16,184 nt of DNA, from NCBI GenBank assembly GCA_003990745.1, contig RBNI01003300.1, positions 1 to 16,184 of the forward strand, given 5' to 3'. Source of the DNA: Jimgerdemannia flammicorona (lineage: Eukaryota > Mucoromycota > Endogonomycetes > Endogonales > Endogonaceae). The notes under the pieces were generated by a model that was not told the origin of the DNA, did not search any database, and worked only from the letters and a program-made list of their open reading frames with translations. Below are positions 9,822 to 16,184 of this stretch, in pieces; the stretch's first letter is position 1, and every line of letters starts with the position of its first letter. The position numbers and the translations under genes are program-made.

Positions 9822-10110
9822 GGGTTAGATAATCTTTCATGAGAGATAGGCAGTCTTTCATGAGGGTTAGGCAGTCATTTTATGCAGGTGGGCAGTCTTA
9901 TGTGGGGGGTTGGGCCAGGCACCTCTTCTATAGCACTAGCTTAGCTGTTATGCAGGGCCCTACTGGCCCCTTGGCCCATGGGATCCAAACTAGCGATGGG
10001 GCCCAAATCTATAGTAGACTTTGATCACCAGAAATGCCCTTTGACCACCAGAAGCACCACCAGAAGTACCCTTCAACCACCAGAAGCACCCTCTGCCCTG
10101 GACTCCTTAG
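9822..10110. other. Spacer after the accessory gene, with short degenerate repeats
   Basis: There is no gene here. From 9822 to about 9900 a motif of about 21 bp recurs (GGGTTAGATAATCTTTCATGA, GAGATAGGCAGTCTTTCATGA, then partial GGGTTAGGCAGTC copies). At 10035-10092 ACCACCAGAAG units recur at uneven spacing. The stretch forms the transition from exon 4 to the minisatellite and is probably 3' UTR or spacer. I saw no AATAAA in it. Confidence 0.5.
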
Positions 10111-10680
10111 TGGCTTGGGGCTGCCTCTATGCCACTAGTAGAGGGCCGCAAATTTTGTATGCTCCCTCTGCCTGCCCCATCTGTCTTGAACACTTGTGGC
10201 TTGGGGCTACCCCTTGCTGCCGGTGGAGGGCCACAAATTTTGCATGCTCCCTCACTGACCCCACACCCACCAACCCTGCTGGCTGACTGACCCTGCCCAC
10301 TAACCTGGGCACTGACAGCTTAGGGCTGCCCCTCGCTGCTAGCAGAGGACCACAAATTTTGCATGCTCCCTCCACCTGCCCTGCCCATTCCAGACACTTG
10401 CAGCTTGGGGCTACCCCTTGCTGCCAGTGGAGGGCTGCAAATTTTGCATACTCCCTCTGCTGACCCCATGCCCACTAACCTTGGGTACTGACAGCTTGGG
10501 GCTGCCCCTCGCTACTGGCAGAGGGCCATAAGTTTTGCACACTCCCTCTGCCAACTCCCCCGACTGGGACACTTGTGACTTGGGGCTGCCCCTTGCTGCT
10601 GACAGAGGGCTGCAAACATTGCGTACTCCCTCCACCACTGCCGCCAATCCTGCTGACCACTGCCCACTTGGGCCACAAAC
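10111..10680. repeat. Six-unit higher-order minisatellite between the convergent genes
   Basis: Six copies of a GC-rich core share GCTTGGGGCTGCCCCTTGCTG, an AGAGGGCC-like piece, CAAATTTTGCATGCTCCCTC and a variable tail. They start near 10111, 10196, 10317, 10401, 10493 and 10576. Odd units (1, 3, 5) end in a piece like GACACTTG and are about 84 bp. Even units (2, 4) end in a GGGCACTGAC/GGGTACTGAC piece and are longer (about 92-120 bp). The array is therefore three dimers, that is, a higher-order repeat. The - strand is open over much of it only because the repeats lack stops. No function is known to me. Confidence 0.85.
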
Positions 10681-10711
10681 TCCAGGCCAAGTCCTCAGGG
10701 TTTTTTACCTT

Positions 10712-10717
10712 TTTATT
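10712..10717 (-). terminator. Poly(A) signal candidate for the transposase
   Basis: The - strand reads AATAAA inside an A-rich stretch, about 70 nt downstream of the transposase stop at 10789-10791 and just before the minisatellite. Position and motif fit a eukaryotic cleavage/polyadenylation signal. A-rich sequence makes a chance match likely. Confidence 0.35.
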
Positions 10718-10788
10718 ATTTTTGAAAGGTATTAAATATTCCACAAGGTCAACCAACTTATCTGCGAACCCCCAGGACCTGCCAAATT

Positions 10789-13383
10789 TTAGTGGCCTGA
10801 GCTCCACCAAGACTTCAGACATATATATGCCTGGATTATCTCAGCGTTCAGCACACACCTCTTTGGGGCAACGAGGTCTACCCCACCTAAGAACATCTGC
10901 TTAAGGGGAGCACTGGAGGCAGGAATCGCCAGGTAGTCCTGAGCCATACCACACAGGCTGGAGAAGTCTGTTTGACACAGCTGCATGCCCTGGTGGGTAG
11001 AGCAGTAGGTAGAGTGGTGGTTAGATTGGTGGGTTAAATTGACCCAATGCCCACCTGACAACCCACCTTCCACCAGTTGAGCACCTCCGTACCCTCCAGC
11101 AGGATCACATGGTTGCTGGTGAGGTAAATGGTAAGTTCATCTATTGACAGCAGCTCTTCCACTGATGGCTCCCTCTTCCTCTTTCTGCTGAAGTAAATGT
11201 GGGACAGAAGAGATCCCTTAGCATATTTTTCTGGACTTTGGCTAGAACCTTGTAGTGGCACATAGTTTTTCCAGTACACTTCGATTATGGCTTACTTGGT
11301 TCTCTCAATGAAGTGCTGCTCTCAGCCCTGATCTTTATGGTATTGTAGCTTTAAGCATGGGTCCAGCACTGTTTGAAGGAGAGGAGAGAGAGTGAGTTTT
11401 TGCAGGGGTTTCTCTGTTTTGGAAGAGGCAATGGCCACATGCCAACATAGATATACCTGTACTGATTGAGTATATGGCAGTATCTATTTGGGAGTAGTAC
11501 TTTCTGAGCTTGCTAAGAGTAACCTCCATGGCATCTCTCTGATCCGAGCTCAACCATAAATTACTGCAACCCTCCAGCCTGTCCTTGAGCTTGTCCTCTA
11601 GCCAGTCAATCAGAAGGTTGTATACTGGTATTGCTGAGCTTATTGTCAGGGTCGTTTGTTTGACTATATTCTTCATACAATTATTGAAACACTGGCAGTT
11701 ATATATGGTGAGGTGTTGCATTGTATGAAGGCAGACAAAATGAGTGTGGAGGCTGACAAAATGAGTATGGAGCCAGAGCAATCACCACTTACTTCCAAAA
11801 CTCTGATGACATTCCTAAGTATATCCCACTCACTTTCACCTAAGCCTTGATCTGTATTTTCTTATCGGCAGCCACTATTGAATCTATTGGCTTTTTTTGT
11901 TTTTTTTTTTTTCAATTATCCGAAACAAGTTGCTTCAGCTGACTAAAGAAAAAAAGAATGCATACCACAGCAAACTCCAGTATATGCTGGATCATTACAA
12001 ATGTTGAGTTCCAATATATACAGATATCCAATATAAGCTCTTTCGGGGCTAAACTGATTGTCCTATACTGTGCAGCAAATTTGTCTTGTCATTGTGGGGA
12101 TAATCAGACCAACACAACCAGGTTGCGCAGCTTGGAAATTATACTCAAGGCCCCTCCTCTCTCAGATGTTTTGTCTACATATGTAAGATAGTCCTGAACA
12201 GTGAGGTTCAGTATGTGAGCCTGGCATTACATATGGTAGCTTTCTGCACTGAAGGCCACATTTTCCTGTTTGAGGCTGGCTGCTAAAACTTTGAAAAATG
12301 TTGAGTTATTTGTAACATTATCTGTCATAATGGCCAAAATCTATACTTGAAATATTTGGTCAGCAAATTTATGTGAAAATAAATAACCAATAAAATCTGG
12401 TTTGGTTTAGGACCTCCCTCAAAATACTGACCTGATGGCAAGCCTCCCTTTTTTACCTTGGTGGTGATCCCAAGCTTCTGGATACAACTAATAAAAGTAT
12501 CTGTGATATTGTCTCCGGAATGAGGGCCAGCAAGTTTGACAAAGTCAAGAGTGAGAGATTTAAGCTGCCAATTGAGGTCAATTCAATGACCGGTAATGCC
12601 CAGAAATGAAATTGCATTGGGGGATGTCCATGTGTCAATTATAAATGAAATTTTACCTGCCGAATTCCGCTTATTGAATGTGAGGTTAAATTGGTGAGCT
12701 CTTTTATATAATTCAGCTTGCAAAGGTCATGGTGCTGACCTTATTTTACCTGAAGTGTCTGGCAGAGATTGTCATGCTCCTTCCTATAGGCCTCCAGGAC
12801 ATCTTTATGAATAGTATCAGCACTTGGCAAATATAAATCATGCTTGAGGAGGCCAAAGATGCTATACAATTGATCACTCTCGATGGTTGTGAATAGCTGG
12901 TCTGTACACACAATCCAGTGAATGAGCCGATTTCGAAATTCTGCCAAAGAGTATGGCTAAATATTTTTGATTAAATGGCATTGTTGGTACAGAAATGGTT
13001 GGGCAATCAGATAAACGTATCCACCATAGCTTGGATGTCAATTTTATTTGTCTCTGTGTTCTTTTTGATTTTGTTAGAGTACTTGTCTTTTATATATCAA
13101 TTCATGTTTGAAGTCATACCCCCAAGTATTTTGAACTTCTGGCTGGTGCAGTTCATGGGGGTGGATGAAACAATATCATGTGTGTGTCAAAACAAACAAA
13201 AAGTGTCAATAGGTGCATCTTAATTTTTTACCTACAATAATTACAAACAACATCATCTCCTATATTAGTACAATGTTGCCAGATTTCAGAGCAAGGATTG
13301 CATGGAAGGTGTGGAACTATCAGGGATGTTTGACTTGAAGCATTATTAGTACTGTAAACTGTTGAAGACTGATCTGTCAACAT
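10789..13383 (-). pseudogene. hAT-family transposase, multi-exon, decayed
   Basis: Exons I could place on the - strand: 13383-13232, 13142-13025, 12956-12750, 12717-12457, 12340 to about 11800 (with unresolved joins), about 11700-11457, 11368-11067 and 10989-10789. The N-terminus has a BED finger (IWQHC, VVCNYC, then SQKFKILGGMTSNM and YIKDKY across intron 1). Next come FRNRLIHWIVCTDQ, the first catalytic Asp in ISFIIDTWTSPNAISFLGIT, LTLDFVKLAGPHSGDNI, the second Asp in MTDNVTNN, CQAHILNLTVQD and YWNST. The C-terminal dimerisation region holds IPVYNLLIDWLEDKL, AMEVTLSKLRKYY, VLDP, EVLNWW and MAQDYLAIPASSAPL. Stops include TGA at 12583-12585 after FLGITGH and two where Arg or Gln is usual. The end of the family ERxFS motif reads LKQMF. 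The start is taken at 13383; an in-frame ATG at 13419 lies in a TG-rich repeat. The 12750/12717 join is too short for an intron. Confidence 0.88.
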
Positions 13384-13455
13384 GTGTATTTGCATGTTTG
13401 TATGTGCATGTGTATGCATGTATGTGTATTATATATGCATGTGTATATATTGTGT
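13381..13455. repeat. TG/TATG-rich simple sequence upstream of the transposase
   Basis: Alternating purine-pyrimidine sequence of TGTATG, TGCATG and TATATA units. It overlaps the proposed transposase start region on the - strand, where it would add His/Thr-rich codons if an upstream ATG were used. Confidence 0.7.
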
Positions 13456-13489
13456 TGTAGATGTGTCTGACATATGAGTCATATAGAGA

Positions 13490-13824
13490 ATTTGGATTGG
13501 AGGATTCAGTTGAAGGATTCGGATAAGGATTCAGATTGAAGGATTCGAATTGGAGAATTCAAATTGGAGGATTCGAATTGGAGGATTCGAATTGAGTGAT
13601 TCAGATTGAGTAATTCAGATTGAGTGATTCAGATTGAGTGATTCGGATTGAGTGATTCAGATTAGGGTGATTCAGATGGGTGATTCAGATGGAGTGATTC
13701 AGATGGAGCAATTTGGATTAATCTGAGTTAATTTGGATGGCTTCAGATTTGAGATTCAGATCAAACCATCATATGATGAATCAAATCCAGATTTGATTTG
13801 AATTGACTTGTTTGGAGCACTACC
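13490..13824 (-). repeat. Right subterminal 14-bp repeat array and terminal inverted repeat
   Basis: From 13490 to about 13710 a 14-bp unit repeats roughly fifteen to seventeen times. The distal part is GGATTCGAATTGGA-like, and from about 13597 it becomes TGATTCAGATTGAG and then TGATTCAGATGGAG. It is followed by a looser region, the palindrome CATCATATGATG (13767-13778) and the TIR (13808-13824). The unit is present at the left end in inverted orientation but in far fewer copies. On the transposase strand the array lies upstream of the gene, so it could act both as transposase binding sites and as promoter-proximal sequence. Confidence 0.8.
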
Positions 13825-14632
13825 TCTTAGACTAAGATGAGTTTCAAGATCAACTTATATATGTATATAGTAGTTCAAGCCCATCAACTTGAAAAAGATA
13901 GTTAGAGACAAATTGGTATCTTTGTGATAAATAGAATCAGTTAAGGCCTATATTACTATCTTTATAATACAGCTTTAGAGATTGATAATATTAGTAAAAC
14001 TAAAAAGCTTAATAGATATTATGATGAGCAATAGAATTATATCACTAAAATCATAAATTAACCATATACTATATCTAGTACACTAAGCAACCAAGACTGC
14101 TTTACTGCATCAACTTATATATTTAGCCAGAGATATTAGAAACAGTATATTTACCTATACTGTAAGAGGGTTGCTTTTTAAGATAACTGTTATGTAGTTC
14201 TGGAAGGGTTTTCTAGAAGTTCTGAATATTCTAGAAAACTGTTTTCTTATGGTCAAGATTAATTTCATATGGAGTATATTCTCTACACTTATTGATTTCA
14301 AGATTGGGTTGATGTCTCAACCAAAGTCCTTTTTTGGACTAGTTCCAGATGTTCAGGATTTTCCATATTTCAGGAAGTTCAAGAAACTAAGGCCAGCTTA
14401 GTTGAATGGGCATATTGCTGCAGACAATACCCAATTAGGAAATTTCATAATAGGGTTAGGAGTAGGACCTAACAGAGAGCAAATTTACTTAAGAGTGGTT
14501 TGTGGGTTATTAAATAGATTTATTCGCTATTCATGATATTGCTATACTAGGAGTAGTTGTATGAAGGGATATTGTGGAAAAGTGTTCAGGAGTGTTCTTG
14601 TGTGTTCAAGTCTGTTCAAGTCTTTAAGTCTG
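13825..14632. other. AT-rich degenerate region, no gene identified
   Basis: From 13843 to 14181 the + strand keeps one frame for 113 codons, broken only by five internal stops before TAA at 14179 (protein-like stretches such as GLYYYLYNTALEIDNISK and QDCFTASTYIFSQRY), which suggests an old coding fragment of unknown family. From about 14185 to 14632 the sequence has repeated GTTCTGGAAG/AGTTCTGAATATTCTAGAA and TGTTCAAGTC motifs, as in the non-coding end of a retroelement. I could not find paired LTRs, a primer-binding site or a known domain. Confidence 0.35.
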
Positions 14633-16184
14633 AGATTCTGAGGTCTGGGAGAGGAGGTGGGGGCCTTTGCTGATGATATGGTGGTTGGACTTGGAAATGT
14701 GGCAGATGTAGTGGCACTTCAGGAGACTGTGGAATGGTATGAGGCCCACTCAGGGGCGAAGCTCAACTGGCATAAGTGTGAGACAATAGTGCTAGGGAAT
14801 GGGCTAGTGGGTAGGGACATCATTGCAACAATTGTCCCTACTGGTGAGGTGGTGCAGTATTTGGGCATCTTTCTCTCTATATATGGTTCTGTCTTGCCAT
14901 GAGGGTGGTGGGAGAGCAGGGTGAACATTTGGGGGAAGGCCCTTCAAGGATGGGGAGGTCGCCATATCTCTCTAGCAGGGCAAGTGTCAATTCTGAATGT
15001 TTATTGATTTCTCAAGCTGTGGTATGTGGCATATCACCTCGACTTCCCAGCATGAATAGTGAAAAAGCTGATGAAGATGGCTAGGGATTGGATTTGGGTG
15101 GAGAGGAGGTCCCAGGTTAGTTGGGATACTCTTGCGAGGCCAGTAGTCAGAGGAGGTCTTGGACTGGTGGACTTTCCTAAGAGGCTGCACTGCTTGCAAG
15201 CCTGGTGGTTGAAAAGAGCTGTGGAACTGCAGGGCAGAAGTTGGGTGCCTCTGATGCAGAAGGTGTGGGAGATGTGAACATCTCCTCAGGGGTCCTCTGG
15301 AGATCTGCTCTCTTTGGTGGGGCTGAATGGAATTCAGCGGCTGCAGTTTAAGGGTTTTTGGTGGGGCGTGGCTGATGGAGCATACCAAATTGGCCTGCGC
15401 TGGCAAGGCAATGAGGGGGAGGCAGTGTGGGGGCCTAATATGTGGCATTGGGATAGATTGCTCCTGGGAGGTGCTCCACTTGCTAAGTTCGATATTGGGG
15501 AGGGAGTAGAGTGCCAGCAGGGCTTGGCCAGGATCTTTGGCCAAGTGGCTGGCAGGTGGCAGGGATCGGCGAGGAGTGGGACTGGGCCAGTATCTGGTCT
15601 TGGAGTGCAGAGGTACAGAGGTAGCTTCCCCCCAAGTTCTGAGTAGTATGGTGGAGAATGTTGTGGAGGAATGTCATGCTGAATTTTTGTATGGGGCATT
15701 TGGTAGATGGTGGACAATTTGACTGTAAGGAGTGTTATGATGTTGGGAGAGCTGGGGGTCATATACAGATGCCAGAACATTGGCTAGGAGAGTGCAAGGT
15801 TTTGGGGGACTTTTGGGCTGAGATAGGAGATCGACTGGGTGTGGGGTATAGGCTGGTAGGGGAGGGAGGTCAATGGGAGGATTTGAGATCTCGGCTCATG
15901 GGTGGGGTGGGTGATAGTTGGCTCACTGTAGAGTGGGTATTAGCAATATGGGTAGGACTAGTGGGTCATTGGCTCTTTGTATTTGAGGAGGGACAGTGGC
16001 TGGGGCTGTGGGAGAAGGTGTTAAGATGGGAAGGGCTATTGGGGGATCTGCTGACTGGATGGTGGGTGGGTTGGGGTCCTCAGGGGGGCCGACATCATGG
16101 TTTGGTGGTGAGGATCTGTGAGCAGAGTGGTGGGAGGGTGGCGATAGTGTTAGACAAAGTGGTCTTTCGTCGAGAAGGGGTAGG
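14633..16184 (+). mobile_element. L1-like LINE, copy 3 (5'-truncated, youngest)
   Basis: Homology to copies 1 and 2 starts around 14633-14652, just before the RT palm motif, and runs to the window edge, where it aligns with about copy-1 position 4110. The abrupt internal start, with unrelated AT-rich sequence upstream, is the usual 5' truncation of LINE insertions. About 16 CpGs are present in 1.5 kb, against 5 in 4.2 kb of copy 1 and none in copy 2. The 3' end and poly(A) lie beyond the window. Confidence 0.88.
14657..16184 (+). pseudogene. LINE ORF2 C-terminal half, copy 3
   Basis: It begins inside the RT palm with GAFADDMVVGL, so both catalytic aspartates are kept, but the rest of the RT is missing. 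It continues through LNWHKCETIVLGNGLV, VQYLGIF, HISLAGQVSILNVY, LDFPA, GGLGLVDFPKRLHCL and LQAWWLKRAVEL, all typical of the L1-like thumb and connector. Stops interrupt it at 14900 (TGA) and at a few later sites (TGA at 15275). Compared with copy 1 a single base is missing around 15560-15570, which shifts the frame. The new frame then runs open from 15652 to the window edge and holds the knuckle FDCKECYDVGRAGGHIQM...HWLGEC (15718-15798) and WVLAIWVGLVGHWLFVFEE. It is the best-preserved template of the family in this window. Confidence 0.87.

Larger units (their letters stand above)
7457..13824. mobile_element. Decayed composite hAT-type DNA transposon carrying an accessory gene
   Basis: The two ends match as inverted repeats: the left reads GGTAGTGCTCTGAACAA from 7457 and the right, on the - strand from 13824, reads GGTAGTGCTCCAAACAA. 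Both ends also carry TTCATCATATGAT at the same subterminal distance (50 and 45 bp in) and arrays of a GATTCGAAT/ATCTGGATT motif in inverted orientation. Inside are a hAT transposase pseudogene (- strand) and an unrelated multi-exon pseudogene (+ strand), which converge on a minisatellite. hAT elements move by cut and paste and have short TIRs with subterminal transposase sites. No 8-bp target duplication is visible (GTGGAATT on the left, TCTTAGAC on the right). The right flank does not resume LINE copy 2, so one flank may have been rearranged. It could also be two partly overlapping hAT copies. Confidence 0.7.

Noticed and set aside
10127..10822. Minus-strand open frames with a repeated CKICGPLLAARGSPK-like peptide
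   Set aside because: They come from reading the minisatellite, are in different frames for different units, and lie downstream of the transposase stop.
13490..13710. CRISPR array
   Set aside because: The 14-bp units are directly head to tail with no spacers, and the window is eukaryotic in type.

Overview
The window looks like a transposon graveyard from the nucleus of a transposable-element-rich eukaryote. A filamentous fungus is most likely: the broken genes carry short GT-AG introns (about 68-140 nt, one of 244 nt), the transposase is a BED-finger hAT type, and the repeats have suffered C-to-T decay. The phylum cannot be fixed from the sequence, and a plant is not strictly excluded. I see no intact host gene, tRNA, rRNA or bacterial-type feature.

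Layout. (1) Positions 1-4276 hold a nearly complete L1-like LINE (copy 1): the end of ORF1, an ORF2 with APE-type endonuclease, reverse transcriptase and C-terminal Cys/His knuckle, a short 3' UTR and a 76-nt pure poly(A). (2) Positions 4277-7456 hold a second, much more decayed copy of the same LINE family. Its homology begins in the middle of the endonuclease exactly where the poly(A) ends, so copy 1 probably jumped into copy 2. (3) Positions 7457-13824 are bounded by matching inverted ends (GGTAGTGCTC..AACAA), a mirrored subterminal palindrome and arrays of a GATTCGAAT-like motif. Inside are two convergent, intron-containing pseudogenes: an unrecognised accessory gene on the + strand (7816-9821) and a hAT transposase on the - strand (about 13383-10789). 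A six-unit minisatellite lies between them. (4) Positions 13825-14632 are AT-rich, degenerate and unassigned. (5) Position 14633 to the window end holds a third, younger, 5'-truncated LINE copy that runs off the edge.

The main result is region 3. It reads as a decayed composite hAT transposon of about 6.4 kb carrying a second, multi-exon gene of roughly 514 codons. I could reassemble that gene across three predicted introns. Its 11 premature stops can all be read as C-to-T changes and I found no frameshift. Its C-terminal part has a weak resemblance to a double-stranded beta-helix oxygenase, possibly of the TET/JBP type that is linked to KDZ transposons in fungi. That part is a hypothesis.

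Decay is overwhelmingly by transitions. Copy 1 ORF2 has more than twenty stops but keeps one frame over about 3.6 kb. CpG is nearly absent from copy 1, absent from copy 2 and commoner in copy 3. This points to methylation-driven deamination or a RIP-like process rather than neutral ageing by indels.
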